Of a stretch of 33,648 nt of DNA, positions 24,191 through 33,329 are shown one piece after another. Position numbers and translations under genes: made by a program. Source of the stretch: Oscillibacter valericigenes. Its GTDB lineage: Bacteria > Bacillota > Clostridia > Oscillospirales > Oscillospiraceae. The notes beneath the pieces are model-generated. The model made no database searches, was not told the DNA's origin, and was given only the letters and a program-made list of their open reading frames with translations. Position 1 is the stretch's first letter, and every line of letters begins with the position of its first letter. The stretch spans positions 1 through 33,648 of the forward strand of contig NZ_JAFBIQ010000023.1 of NCBI RefSeq assembly GCF_021531315.1. Direction: 5' to 3'.

Positions 24191-26188
24191 ATGGCTAAGA
24201 CTGGAAAAAACTACGGCAACGAGAGCATCTCGCTCCTTGAGGGCGCGGAGCGCGTGCGCAAGCGCCCGGGCGTCATTTTCGGCTCGGACGGGCTCGACGG
24301 CTGCGAGCACGCGGTCTTTGAGATCCTCTCAAACTCGATCGACGAGGCGCGCGAGGGTCACGGCAAGGTCATCACGCTCACGCACTATGCCGACGGCAGC
24401 ATCGAGGTGGAGGACAACGGCCGCGGCTGCCCCGTGGACTGGAACCCCAAGGAGCAGCGCTTCAACTGGGAGCTGGTGTACTGCGAGCTCTACGCAGGCG
24501 GCAAGTACAACAACTTAGACGGCGACAACTACGAATACTCCCTCGGTCTTAACGGTCTCGGCGCCTGCGCGACGCAGTACGCCTCGCGCTACATGGATGT
24601 GACCGTCTGGCGCGACGGGAACAAATATTCCCTGCACTTTGAGCGCGGGCAGATTACAGGCAAAAAGGGCGAGGAGCTGAAGATCGAGCCGACCGACCGC
24701 GGCAAGAGGACCGGTACGCTCACGCGCTGGCTGCCCGACCTTGATGTGTTCACCGACATCAACATCCCCGCCGAATATTTTACCGATGTGCTGCGCCGTC
24801 AGGCGGTCGTCAACGCGGGCATCACCTTCCGCTTCCGCGACGAGGCGGGCGGGAAATTCGAGACGCAGGAGTTTCTCTACGAAAACGGTATCGTCGACTA
24901 TGTCGCGGAGCTGGCCGGAGAGGGCGCGCTGACCACGCCCGTCTTTTGGGAGACCGAGCGCCGCGGACGTGACCGCGAGGATAAGCCCGAGTATAAGGTC
25001 AAGCTCTCGTGCGCCTGCTGCTTTTCCAACCGCGTGAACGTCATCGAGCACTACCACAACTCCTCGTGGCTCGAGCACGGCGGCGCGCCGGAGAAGGCGA
25101 CGAAGACCGCCTTCGTCTACGCCATCGATAAGTATCTGAAGGACAGCGGCAAGTATCAAAAGAGCGAGAGCAAGATCACCTGGCAGGATGTGGAGGACTG
25201 CCTCGTGCTCGTCTCCAACGACTTCTCCACGCAGACGAGCTACGAGAACCAGACGAAAAAATCCATCACGAATAAGTTCGTGCAGGAGGCGATGACGGAC
25301 TTTTTGAAGTCCCGCCTCGAGACCTACTTCATCGAAAACCGTGTCGAGGCGCTCAAGATCGCCGAGCAGGTGCTCATCAACAAGCGAAGCCGCGAGAGCG
25401 CGGAGAAGCAGCGCTTGAACATCAAGAAAAAGCTCTCGGGCAGCATCGACATCTCCAACCGCGTGCAGAAGTTCGTGGACTGCCGCACGCGCGAGGTCTC
25501 CCGCCGCGAAATTTATATCGTCGAGGGCGACAGCGCCCTCGGCTCGGTCAAGCTCTCGCGCGACGCGGAGTTTCAGGGCATCATGCCCGTGCGCGGCAAG
25601 ATATTGAACTGCCTCAAGGCAGACTACGCCCGCATCTTCAAAAGCGAGATCATCACCGACCTTCTGAAGGTGCTCGGCTGCGGCGTCGAGGTGCAGGGCA
25701 AGGCGGTCAAGGACCTCAACGCCTTCGACCTCAATAACCTCCGCTGGAGCAAGGTCGTCATCTGCACCGATGCGGATGTGGACGGCTTCCAGATCCGCAC
25801 GCTCATCCTCACGATGATCTACCGCCTCTGCCCCACGCTGATCCGCGAGGGCTATGTCTACATCGCGGAGACGCCGCTTTTTGAGATCAACTGCGGCGAC
25901 AAGACATGGTTCGCCTACTCCGATAAGGAGAAGAACGACATCGTAAAAACGCTCGAGGGCAAGCGCTATAAGGTCGACCGCTCCAAAGGTCTCGGCGAAA
26001 ACGACCCCGAAATGATGTGGCTTACGACGATGAATCCCGAGACACGCCGCCTCATCAAGGTCATGCCCGAGGACGCCGAGGCGACCGCGCAGGTCTTCGA
26101 CCTCCTCCTCGGCGACAATTTGCAGGGCCGCAAGGACCATATCGCAGAGAACGGCTACAAGTATCTGGAACTGGCGGACATTTCGTAG
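24191..26188 (+). CDS. Divergent GyrB/ParE-type topoisomerase II subunit
   Basis: This 665-residue type IIA topoisomerase B subunit has a GHKL ATPase domain: RKRPG at 24-28, Glu44 and Asn48 in the catalytic helix, DNGRG at 75-79. A transducer follows, then a TOPRIM domain with metal residues in EGDSALGSVK (445-454) and DADVDG (527-532), and a C-terminal SKGLGENDPEMMW block. All key catalytic residues are present, but the usual EGDSAGGSAK and PLRGK motifs are altered (ALGSV, PVRGK). It therefore belongs to a divergent branch, probably a third topoisomerase beside gyrase and Topo IV. No A subunit gene is adjacent; the next gene is a secreted protein. The ATG at 24191 follows a GGAGAG site. Confidence 0.9.
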   Translation: MAKTGKNYGNESISLLEGAERVRKRPGVIFGSDGLDGCEHAVFEILSNSIDEAREGHGKVITLTHYADGSIEVEDNGRGCPVDWNPKEQRFNWELVYCELYAGGKYNNLDGDNYEYSLGLNGLGACATQYASRYMDVTVWRDGNKYSLHFERGQITGKKGEELKIEPTDRGKRTGTLTRWLPDLDVFTDINIPAEYFTDVLRRQAVVNAGITFRFRDEAGGKFETQEFLYENGIVDYVAELAGEGALTTPVFWETERRGRDREDKPEYKVKLSCACCFSNRVNVIEHYHNSSWLEHGGAPEKATKTAFVYAIDKYLKDSGKYQKSESKITWQDVEDCLVLVSNDFSTQTSYENQTKKSITNKFVQEAMTDFLKSRLETYFIENRVEALKIAEQVLINKRSRESAEKQRLNIKKKLSGSIDISNRVQKFVDCRTREVSRREIYIVEGDSALGSVKLSRDAEFQGIMPVRGKILNCLKADYARIFKSEIITDLLKVLGCGVEVQGKAVKDLNAFDLNNLRWSKVVICTDADVDGFQIRTLILTMIYRLCPTLIREGYVYIAETPLFEINCGDKTWFAYSDKEKNDIVKTLEGKRYKVDRSKGLGENDPEMMWLTTMNPETRRLIKVMPEDAEATAQVFDLLLGDNLQGRKDHIAENGYKYLELADIS

Positions 26189-26213
26189 GAGGGCGGAAAA
26201 CGGGGCAAAGCCC

Positions 26214-26242
26214 TTGCAAAAGAGCGGCGTTTATGGTACGCT
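26214..26242 (+). promoter_or_regulatory. Possible promoter of the stalk-domain gene
   Basis: TTGCAA (26214-26219), 17 bases, TACGCT (26237-26242). The -10 is weak; read-through from the topoisomerase gene is also possible because no terminator lies between. Confidence 0.4.
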
Positions 26243-26291
26243 GAAGGAACAGGATACCCAATGGACCCACACAGGGAAGGAGAATGGAAAA

Positions 26292-27665
26292 ATGAAAAAA
26301 CTGATCGCTCTTCTGCTGGCGCTGATGTTGGCGCTGGCGCTGGCCGTCCCCGCAAGCGCGGCGGGCGAGGATATTGGCATCATCGGCGGAGCCGACGGTC
26401 CGACCTATATTCTCGTCAGCGCCGATCCGAAGGCTGCCGCGACGGTTTCAAAGGAACAGCGCGAGCAGAACATCAAGGCGCTCGGCGGCACGGTCGGGCA
26501 GACCAATGTGCTGCTGGGTAACAGGTGCATCGCCTTCACCGACGCCGCGCCTGAGGCGAAGGACGGCCGCACGATGGTGCCGCTGCGCGCGACGCTCGAG
26601 GCGATGGGCGCAACGGTCGGTTATGATAAGGCGAGCAAGGCCGCGGTCGTGACGGGCGATAAGGCGAGCTTCACCCATGTGATCGGCAGCGACCTCATCA
26701 CGCTTGCCGACGGCTCGACGGTGAAGATGGATGTGGCCTCCTATGCGACCGCCGCGAACCGCACGATGGTGCCGGTGCGCTTTTTCTCGCAGGTGCTCGG
26801 CTACGATGTCTTTTGGGACAACGACTATAAAATGGTATTCCTGCTCGACCGCGAGAGCTTTGTCAAGGCTCTGGACGGCCGCTTGAGTGTGCTCAACGGC
26901 GATCTTGACCGTTTTGCCGCGCTGTCCGATTCCGCAAAAAGCGTTTGGGAGCAGGCAAAGCTGAGCGGCACGGTCAAGCGCAGCGATGAAAAGGGAAAGC
27001 GCAGCGCCGAGCTCAGCGGCTCGCTTGCCACACTGCGCGACGGGAACGGCACGGCTCTCCGACTGGAGATGGACCTCAGCCGTGCGCTCGAGCTGCCCAG
27101 CGGCGCGGAGCTGCTCCCGCAGGACTACCGCGCGCTGCTGGGGCGCTTCAAGCTGGAGCTTTGCATGAGCGAGAAGACATATCTCCGCTCCGCTTTCTAT
27201 GACTACCTGTTCTCAGGCGGTGTGAGCGCGCGGGACGATGTGTGGTATGCCTTTGAAGACGGGGACGACGGGACCGCTCTTTTGCGCCGGCTGAACAGCC
27301 AGGCGGGGGAGCGCAGCGTTGGCGGCGCACTCTACGCGATGCTGGAGCAGGGCGACGCGAACCACTTCTACGAGACCTGGCGGCGCACGACCGCGACCGC
27401 GCGCGTGCTCGAGAGCCTCTTTGGGGACGGTGTTCTGACCCGCGCGGGGAAGGACCTGTGCTGGAGCTTCGGCCCGGACGAGCTGGCCGACCTGCTCAAC
27501 GCCCTCACTGGGCGGACGGATCTCAGCGCCCAAACGCTCAAAGCGGCGAGCGGCGCAGAGCTGAGCATGGAGTGGAGGCTTACCGATGTCCGCGCGACGG
27601 GCGATAAGCCCGTCATCGCACCGCCCGACGGCGCGGCGGTCATCACGATCCCCACTGTGAGATAA
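26292..27665 (+). CDS. Secreted copper-amine-oxidase-like stalk-domain protein
   Basis: This 457-residue protein has a signal peptide (residues 1-23). The mature N terminus carries IGIIGGADGPT (28-38), a motif otherwise known to me from the beta subunit of sodium-pumping decarboxylases and from other clostridial exported proteins. Two stalk-domain halves follow: GRTMVPLRATLEAMGATVGY (92-111) and NRTMVPVRFFSQVLGYDVFW (157-176). The rest (about 185-440) is unrecognised, rich in charged and Leu residues. Stalk domains are non-catalytic modules in wall-associated proteins. The ATG at 26292 follows GGAAGGAG at nine bases. Its function is unknown. Confidence 0.85.
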   Translation: MKKLIALLLALMLALALAVPASAAGEDIGIIGGADGPTYILVSADPKAAATVSKEQREQNIKALGGTVGQTNVLLGNRCIAFTDAAPEAKDGRTMVPLRATLEAMGATVGYDKASKAAVVTGDKASFTHVIGSDLITLADGSTVKMDVASYATAANRTMVPVRFFSQVLGYDVFWDNDYKMVFLLDRESFVKALDGRLSVLNGDLDRFAALSDSAKSVWEQAKLSGTVKRSDEKGKRSAELSGSLATLRDGNGTALRLEMDLSRALELPSGAELLPQDYRALLGRFKLELCMSEKTYLRSAFYDYLFSGGVSARDDVWYAFEDGDDGTALLRRLNSQAGERSVGGALYAMLEQGDANHFYETWRRTTATARVLESLFGDGVLTRAGKDLCWSFGPDELADLLNALTGRTDLSAQTLKAASGAELSMEWRLTDVRATGDKPVIAPPDGAAVITIPTVR

Positions 27666-27680
27666 TAGAAGAGCGAAAGC

Positions 27681-27720
27681 AAAGGAAGGGCGCGCTCCCG
27701 CGGGAGCGCGCCCTTCCTTT
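27681..27720. terminator. Perfect 40-bp palindromic terminator, bidirectional
   Basis: The 40 bases are an uninterrupted palindrome (20-bp half AAAGGAAGGGCGCGCTCCCG), forming a long hairpin on either strand, between the convergent stalk-domain and copA genes. The T runs are short (TTT, then TTTG). Confidence 0.88.
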
Positions 27721-27725
27721 GTTCC

Positions 27726-27935
27726 TCATTCGATGCCGGTGACCTGATACTCCTTGTCCTCCACCGCTTTTTTGAGCGCGGCATCGTCCACGCTTGATTG
27801 CAGTGTCACGACGGCGGTGCCGTCAATGTGGCTGACCTCGGCCTCCGCCACACCGGGGACGGCCTCAAGTGCCTTTTTGACGGCGGCCTCGCAGTGGGTG
27901 CACATCATGCCTTCAATTTTCATCGTCTTTTTCAT
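27726..27935 (-). CDS. Possible internally started copper chaperone (CopZ-like)
   Basis: Inside the 3' end of copA and in the same frame, an ATG at 27935 ([15 protein letters not shown]...) is preceded by AAAGGAG (27951-27945) at nine bases, a strong ribosome site. Translation from it would give a 69-residue HMA protein with CTHC, the size of free CopZ chaperones. The sequence shows only the potential; the site could also be chance within Lys/Glu codons. Confidence 0.45.
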   Translation of the reverse strand: MKKTMKIEGMMCTHCEAAVKKALEAVPGVAEAEVSHIDGTAVVTLQSSVDDAALKKAVEDKEYQVTGIE

Positions 27936-30251
27936 GGTTTCCTTCTCCTTTGTCATCGTTTCGGTGATCTTCTTTCTTTTGTGTTTATGGTCATGCTTTG
28001 TGTCGCGGAGCTTGCAGAGGTTCAGCCGCAGGGCGTTGGACACCACGCAGAAGCTTGAAAGGCTCATCGCCGCCGCGCCGAACATGGGGTCAAGCGTCAG
28101 CCCCAGCGGAATGAATACGCCCGCCGCGAGCGGGATGCCGAGCGTGTTGTAGAAAAACGCCCAGAAGAGATTTTCGTGGATATTGCGCAGCGTCGCGCGG
28201 CTCAGGCGAATGGCGGCGGGTACATCGCTGAGCCGGCTTTTCATCAGCACCACGTCAGCCGCGTCGAGCGCGACATCCGCGCCCGCGCCGATGGCAATGC
28301 CGATGTCCGCACGGGTGAGCGCGGGGGCGTCGTTGATGCCGTCACCGACCATGGCGACCCTGCCGCGCTCGCGCAGGCGGCGAATTTCCGCCTCTTTTCC
28401 GTCGGGCAGCACACCCGCGATCACGCGATCCACGCCCGCGGCGGCGCCGATGGCGCGCGCGGTGCGCTCGTTGTCGCCCGTGAGCATCACGACCTCGATG
28501 CCCATGCCCTGCAGCTCGCGCACGGCCTGCGGGCTGTCCGGCTTGATGACATCCGCCACGGCGATGACGCCGAGGAGCGCGCCGTCCTCACAGAAAAGGA
28601 GCGGCGTCTTGCCTGTCTCCGCAAGGCTTTCGCAGCGCTTACGCAGCGCGGGGGAGACCTCCGCAGCGGCGGACACATAGCGCAAACTGCCGCCGAGCAG
28701 CGTCCGTCCCTGCCGCGCAGCGGTCAGGCCGCTGCCGGAGAGCGCGCGGAAGTCCGTGACCTCGTCGGCGCTCAGACCGTCCGCCTGCGCCCTTGCTAAA
28801 ATCGCGCGGGCGAGCGGATGCTCGCTCTTTTGCTCGAGCGCGAGCGCCGCGCGGAGAAGGTACTCCTCGCTCACGCCGTCGGCAGGGAGGAGGTCGGTCA
28901 CCTGCGGCTCGCCGGCGGTGACGGTGCCGGTCTTGTCGAGTGCTACGATGTCCACGCGGCCCGTTTCCTCGAGCGACGCGGCGGTTTTGAAGAGAATGCC
29001 GTTTTTCGCACCCAGTCCGCTGCCGACCATGATGGCGACCGGCGTGGCGAGCCCGAGCGCGCAGGGACAGCTGATGACCAGCACGGAGATGCCGCGCGCG
29101 AGCGCGAAGCCTGCGCTCTGCCCGAGCGCCAGCCACACCGCAGTCGTGAGCGCCGCAAGGGCGATGACCGTCGGCACAAACACGCCGGAGACGCGGTCGG
29201 CGACCTTGGCAATGGGGGCCTTGGTCGCGGCGGCGTCGCTGACCATCTGAATGATCTGCGCAAGCGTGGTGTCCTCGCCGACGCGCGTGGCGCGGCAGCG
29301 CAGAAAGCCGGACTGATTGACCGTTGCGGCGGAAACTGTGTCGCCCGCCGCTTTATCGACCGGCAGGCTCTCGCCCGTGAGCGCCGCCTCGTTGACGGCG
29401 CTCGCGCCGTCCGTCACCACGCCGTCCACGGGGATGCTCTCACCCGGGCGGACAACGAAGGTGTCGCCCTTTTGCACCTGCTCGATGGGAACGATCATCT
29501 CGCGGCCGTCCCGCTCGACCGTCGCGGTACGAGGCGCGAGCTTCATGAGGCCCTTGAGCGCGTCGGTGGTTTTGCCCTTGGAGCGGGCCTCAAGGAGCTT
29601 GCCGACGGTGATGAGCGTGAGGATCATGGCGGCGGACTCAAAGTAGAGCTCCGAGAGATAGCCCGCCGCGGCCGCCGCGTCGCCGCGCGATTGCGCGACG
29701 GTCATGGCGAAGAGGGCGTAGCTGCTGTACCCGAAGGCCGCCGTCGCGCCGAGGGCGACGAGGGTATCCATGTTCGGCGCACGGTGAAGGAGGCTTTGAA
29801 AGCCGCTGACAAAGAACCTTTGGTTGATGACCATGACGGCGGCGGTCAGCAGAAGCTGCGTCAGCCCCAGAGCGACGGGGTTGCCCGCGTAGAGGGCGGG
29901 CAGCGGCCAGCCCCACATCGTATGCCCCATCGAAAAATACATCAGCACGAGCAGAAAGCCGAGCGACCACGCGAGCCGCCGCTTTAAGCTCGGCGTTTCG
30001 TGGTCCTCCAGCGCGCGCTCCGCCTCCGCGGGCGTCGGCGCGGCTCTGCCCGCGGCCTTTAGGGATGCGCCGTAGCCCGCTGCCTGTACGGCAGCGATGA
30101 TGTCGTCCGGCGCGGCGGCGCCCTCTACGCCCATGGAGTTCGTCAGCAGGCTCACCGAGCAGGCGGTGACGCCGCAGACCTTGCCCACCGCCTTTTCGAC
30201 CCGCGCCGAGCAGGCGGCGCAGCTCATGCCGGTCACATTGTATTGTGTCAT
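27726..30251 (-). CDS. copA: Copper-exporting P1B-type ATPase with C-terminal HMA domain
   Basis: This 841-residue ATPase pumps Cu(I) out of the cell. An N-terminal heavy-metal-associated (HMA) domain has MSCAAC (Cys11, Cys14). Membrane segments include the metal site CPC (395-397). The phosphorylation motif DKTGT starts at Asp439, and [10 protein letters not shown] marks the hinge. After the last membrane segments comes a His/Lys-rich stretch (HDHKHKRKK, about 755-763) and a second HMA domain with MMCTHC (Cys784, Cys787) to residue 841. Having an HMA at the C terminus is less usual than having it at the N terminus; in many Firmicutes this domain is a separate copZ. It follows csoR by 50 bases and shares its promoter. 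Confidence 0.95.
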   Translation of the reverse strand: MTQYNVTGMSCAACSARVEKAVGKVCGVTACSVSLLTNSMGVEGAAAPDDIIAAVQAAGYGASLKAAGRAAPTPAEAERALEDHETPSLKRRLAWSLGFLLVLMYFSMGHTMWGWPLPALYAGNPVALGLTQLLLTAAVMVINQRFFVSGFQSLLHRAPNMDTLVALGATAAFGYSSYALFAMTVAQSRGDAAAAAGYLSELYFESAAMILTLITVGKLLEARSKGKTTDALKGLMKLAPRTATVERDGREMIVPIEQVQKGDTFVVRPGESIPVDGVVTDGASAVNEAALTGESLPVDKAAGDTVSAATVNQSGFLRCRATRVGEDTTLAQIIQMVSDAAATKAPIAKVADRVSGVFVPTVIALAALTTAVWLALGQSAGFALARGISVLVISCPCALGLATPVAIMVGSGLGAKNGILFKTAASLEETGRVDIVALDKTGTVTAGEPQVTDLLPADGVSEEYLLRAALALEQKSEHPLARAILARAQADGLSADEVTDFRALSGSGLTAARQGRTLLGGSLRYVSAAAEVSPALRKRCESLAETGKTPLLFCEDGALLGVIAVADVIKPDSPQAVRELQGMGIEVVMLTGDNERTARAIGAAAGVDRVIAGVLPDGKEAEIRRLRERGRVAMVGDGINDAPALTRADIGIAIGAGADVALDAADVVLMKSRLSDVPAAIRLSRATLRNIHENLFWAFFYNTLGIPLAAGVFIPLGLTLDPMFGAAAMSLSSFCVVSNALRLNLCKLRDTKHDHKHKRKKITETMTKEKETMKKTMKIEGMMCTHCEAAVKKALEAVPGVAEAEVSHIDGTAVVTLQSSVDDAALKKAVEDKEYQVTGIE

Positions 30252-30301
30252 TGTGTGTTCCTCGGTTCCGTGAATTTACCCTTAGGCTGTGCGCGCCGCG
30301 C

Positions 30302-30610
30302 TCATTTCATGAGCTTTTGCAGCGTCGCCACCAGCTCGTCGATGGTCTCGTCCCTGCCCGCGCGGATGTCGTCCGCCACGCAGGTGCGGATATGATTGGC
30401 GAGCAGCTCCTTGCCAAAGGCGTTGACCGCCGCGTTGACCGCCGCGGCCTGCACTAAAATGTCGGGGCAGTAGGCCCCGCTCTCCACCATGCCGCGGATG
30501 CCGCGGATCTGCCCCTCAATGCGGTTGAGACGGTGGATGAGCTTTTTGTATTCCTCCGGCGAGCGCTCCTTTTTGCGCTGCGGGCAATGGCAGCAAGGCT
30601 CCTTGTCCAT
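30302..30610 (-). CDS. csoR: CsoR-family copper-sensing repressor
   Basis: This 102-residue all-helical repressor carries the Cu(I) ligand set of CsoR: Cys48 (in AYCPDI), His73 and Cys77 (NHIRTC). The apo-protein binds DNA and copper binding releases it. An extra Cys-rich N terminus (PCCHC, residues 5-9) precedes the domain and may add a metal site. I take the ATG at 30610 with AGGAGG at eight bases; the GTG at 30619 overlaps that site. It is the first gene of the csoR-copA operon, with matching operators directly upstream, so it should repress itself and copA. Confidence 0.93.
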   Translation of the reverse strand: MDKEPCCHCPQRKKERSPEEYKKLIHRLNRIEGQIRGIRGMVESGAYCPDILVQAAAVNAAVNAFGKELLANHIRTCVADDIRAGRDETIDELVATLQKLMK

Positions 30611-30634
30611 GTAGCGCACCTCCTGACTGCTTAT

Positions 30635-30684
30635 ATACCCTGTGGGGGTATGTTGACTATATACCCCTGCGGGGTATTTGTCAA
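30635..30684 (-). promoter_or_regulatory. csoR-copA promoter with two CsoR operators
   Basis: The minus strand reads TTGACA (30684-30679), 17 bases, TATAGT (30661-30656). Operator 1, ATACCCCTGCGGGGTAT (30661-30677), fills the spacer. Operator 2, ATACCCTGTGGGGGTAT (30635-30651), covers the likely start site. Both match the TACCCC-N-GGGGTA type of CsoR site, so repressor binding would block polymerase directly. Confidence 0.88.
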
Positions 30685-30697
30685 GAGCAGAGAGGGG

Positions 30698-30717
30698 AAA
30701 AAGTCCTAAGACTTTTT
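30698..30717 (-). terminator. Weak hairpin over the stop codon of the GTPase-nuclease gene
   Basis: AAAAAGTC (30698-30705) pairs with GACTTTTT (30710-30717), and the TAG stop lies in the loop region. The stem is AT-rich and is followed by CCCC on the minus strand, so transcripts may read on into csoR. Confidence 0.45.
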
Positions 30718-33315
30718 CTCCTCCTTCGTTTCGATGATCCTTGCGGTCGCGCGAAGGCGGCGCGACTCGAAGCCGCGCACATTCCAGCGCTCGATGAGGT
30801 CGGCGATCTGCCCCTCGGCCTCGATGACCTCCTCCTCAAACGCACGGGCGGAGATGCGCAGCGCGCCGTGGCCGAGAATGATGACCTGCTCCATATTGTC
30901 CGAGGTCGCCACGCGGACGCGGTGCTCCCTGCCGAGGTCATAGGTCGCGCGCTCAATGTAGCTGTCGGCGGTCTGCGCCTCCTTGGTGTAGACGACATAG
31001 ACGCCGTTTTTCTTCTCCACCGAGCCGGGATTGCCCTTGACCTTGTAGGCGTCGAAGACCAGAATGATCTCGCATTTGCGCCAGCCGCGGTAGTTGGCTA
31101 AGATGTCAACGAGCGCCTCCCGCGCGGCGGATATATCCTGCGCGGCGAGCTTTTTCAGCGCGTTCCACGCGAAGATGATGTTGTAGCCGTCCACGAGCAG
31201 GTACTCGGGACCGGATTTCTGATTTTTGATGTTGTAGCGCGTTTCGTCGAGCGTGGTGCGCGCGGGCGCGCGCTTTGGCTCGAAGGCGCGGCGCTCGACC
31301 TTGCCGTAGGTGCTCTCGAAGATGGCGAGCAGCTCCTTGTCCTCGGCGGCGGAGCCGGACGGCGCGCGCCGGCGCGTCGGTACGGACTCGGCTGCTTCGG
31401 CACTGCGCTCCTGCATGACGCAGGGGATGTGCGCGCGCTCCTTGACCTCGTCCCACGGCACATACACGCCCGCACCGTGCTCGCAGAATACCGAGCCTGT
31501 GGGGTTTTCCGCGTCGCGCGCGGGGTCGTAGCCGATGGCGGCAACGACCGCCTCGGCGTTTGCGCAGGGCTCGTAGCCGCGCAGCGTGCAGCTCAGCCGC
31601 CCGCGTCCGCGGGTGTAGGCGGCGACCTCCTGCGCGTAGCTGCGCAGGTCCGCGACCGGCGCGAAGCCGGTGAGCGCCGTTTCCCCGCCGACGGTCTCCG
31701 GTGCATCCGTCGAGCCGCCCATCGCGGCAAGGTCGGTCATCGCGCGGCCCACGCACTCCGGCGGCAGCTCAAGGCGAAAATCGTAGTACGGCTCGAGCAG
31801 CACGCTCTCCGCCTGCATCAGACCCTGCCGCACGGCGCGGTAGGTCGCCTGCCGGAAGTCGCCGCCCTCGGTGTGCTTGAGGTGTGCGCGCCCCGCGAGC
31901 AGCGTGATTTTTACATCGGTCAGCGCTCCGCCGGTCAGCACGCCCGGGTGCGCGCGCTCGGCGAGGTGCGTGAGAATGAGTCGCTGCCAGTTGAGATCCA
32001 GCTCGTCGGTCGGACAGGCGGATGAGAGCTGCACGCCGCTCCCGCGCGGCGCGGGTTCGAGCAGCAGGTGTACCTCCGCGTAGTGGCGCAGCGGCTCAAA
32101 ATGCCCCACGCCCTCGACGGTGCTTGCAATGGTCTCCTTGTAAACGATGCTCCCCTCGCCGAAGGTGACGGCAAGACCGAAGCGGTCGGCGATGAGCCGT
32201 CGGAGAATTTCCAGCTGCACCTCGCCCATCAGCTCGGCGTGCAGCTCGCCCGTCGCCTCCTCCCACACGATATGGAGCATCGGGTCCTCGTCCTCCAGCT
32301 CGCGCAGCTTCGGGAGCACCGCGTGCGCGTCCACGCCGTCGGGCAGGAAAATGCGGTAGGTCAAAACGCTTTGCAGCTGCGGCCTTTCGCCGTCCGCCTC
32401 CGCTCCGAGCCCCTGTCCGGGATAGGTGTCCGCAAGCCCCGTGACCGCTACGACCTCACCTGCCCCCGCCGTGTCCACAGGGCGGAATTTCGCGCCGGAG
32501 TAGAGCCGCAGCTGGTCGGCCTTGCCGCAGGGAAGCTGCGTTTTCGCGCGCAGCGCTCCGCCGGTGATCTTCAGATGCGTCAGGCGCGTGCCCTGCGCGT
32601 CGCGCGAAATTTTGAAGACCCGCGCACCGAAGTCCGCGCTGCGCGACGGCTCGCGTGTAAAGCGCACGAGCAGCTGCAAAAACTCCGCCACGCCCTCGTT
32701 TTTGAGCGCGGAGCCGAAGCAGCAGGGAAATATTTTCCGCGCGGCGATCAGCGCCGCAAGCGTGTCGTCGCACAGCCCGCCGCGCTCCAAAAGCCCCTCC
32801 AGCGCCGCCTCGTCTGTAAGCGCGGCTGCCTCGTCGCGCTCGTCCCGCGCTGTGCCAAGATCGACGCAGGCACCGAGGCTTTGCAGCCCTTCGAGCAGCG
32901 TCGCGCGGTCCGCACCCGCGAGGTCCATCTTGTTGATGAAAAGGAAGGTCGGCACGCCGTAGCGCTCCAAAAGGCGCCAGAGCGTGCGGGTATGGCCCTG
33001 CACGCCGTCCGTGCCGCTGATGACGAGCACGGCGTAGTCGAGCACCTGAAGTGCGCGCTCCATCTCAGCGGAGAAATCGACATGGCCGGGCGTGTCGAGC
33101 AGCGTGATGTGCGTGTCGCCGCAGTCCAGCACCGCCTGCTTGGAGAAGATGGTGATGCCGCGCTCGCGCTCAAGCGCTTCGGTATCCAAAAAGGCGTCGC
33201 CGTGATCGACGCGGCCGAGAGAACGCAGCGCGCCCGCGGCGTACAAAAGCCCCTCGGAGAGCGTGGTCTTGCCCGCGTCCACATGGGCGAGTATTCCGAT
33301 GACGAGATTTTTCAT
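30706..33315 (-). CDS. Tet(M)/EF-G-like ribosomal GTPase fused to a Rae1/YacP-type NYN nuclease
   Basis: The product has 869 residues. Residues 1 to about 640 match ribosomal-protection (Tet) proteins in layout: G1 AHVDAGKTT (10-18), RGITI (52-56), DTPGH (74-78), NKMD (128-131), then EF-G-like domains ending in the Tet-type stretch YTRGRGRLSCTLRGYEPC. A charged linker (about 640-700) leads to a YacP/Rae1-like NYN domain (about 704-850): LLVDGYNII with Asp709, VFDAYK with Asp755, TADSYIE with Asp784, ATSDNMEQ with Asp806. All four acidic positions expected of a metal-dependent RNase are present. B. subtilis Rae1 cuts mRNA in the ribosomal A site, which suggests that here the GTPase brings the nuclease there. 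The ATG at 33315 follows AGAGGA. Tetracycline resistance is not shown. Confidence 0.88.
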   Translation of the reverse strand: MKNLVIGILAHVDAGKTTLSEGLLYAAGALRSLGRVDHGDAFLDTEALERERGITIFSKQAVLDCGDTHITLLDTPGHVDFSAEMERALQVLDYAVLVISGTDGVQGHTRTLWRLLERYGVPTFLFINKMDLAGADRATLLEGLQSLGACVDLGTARDERDEAAALTDEAALEGLLERGGLCDDTLAALIAARKIFPCCFGSALKNEGVAEFLQLLVRFTREPSRSADFGARVFKISRDAQGTRLTHLKITGGALRAKTQLPCGKADQLRLYSGAKFRPVDTAGAGEVVAVTGLADTYPGQGLGAEADGERPQLQSVLTYRIFLPDGVDAHAVLPKLRELEDEDPMLHIVWEEATGELHAELMGEVQLEILRRLIADRFGLAVTFGEGSIVYKETIASTVEGVGHFEPLRHYAEVHLLLEPAPRGSGVQLSSACPTDELDLNWQRLILTHLAERAHPGVLTGGALTDVKITLLAGRAHLKHTEGGDFRQATYRAVRQGLMQAESVLLEPYYDFRLELPPECVGRAMTDLAAMGGSTDAPETVGGETALTGFAPVADLRSYAQEVAAYTRGRGRLSCTLRGYEPCANAEAVVAAIGYDPARDAENPTGSVFCEHGAGVYVPWDEVKERAHIPCVMQERSAEAAESVPTRRRAPSGSAAEDKELLAIFESTYGKVERRAFEPKRAPARTTLDETRYNIKNQKSGPEYLLVDGYNIIFAWNALKKLAAQDISAAREALVDILANYRGWRKCEIILVFDAYKVKGNPGSVEKKNGVYVVYTKEAQTADSYIERATYDLGREHRVRVATSDNMEQVIILGHGALRISARAFEEEVIEAEGQIADLIERWNVRGFESRRLRATARIIETKEEKKS

Positions 33316-33329
33316 GGCTTGTCCTCTGC

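Noticed and set aside
30706-33315. Calling the GTPase a tetracycline resistance gene
   Set aside because: Although Tet(M)-like, the added nuclease domain, divergent sequence and lack of mobile-element context do not support a resistance function from sequence alone.
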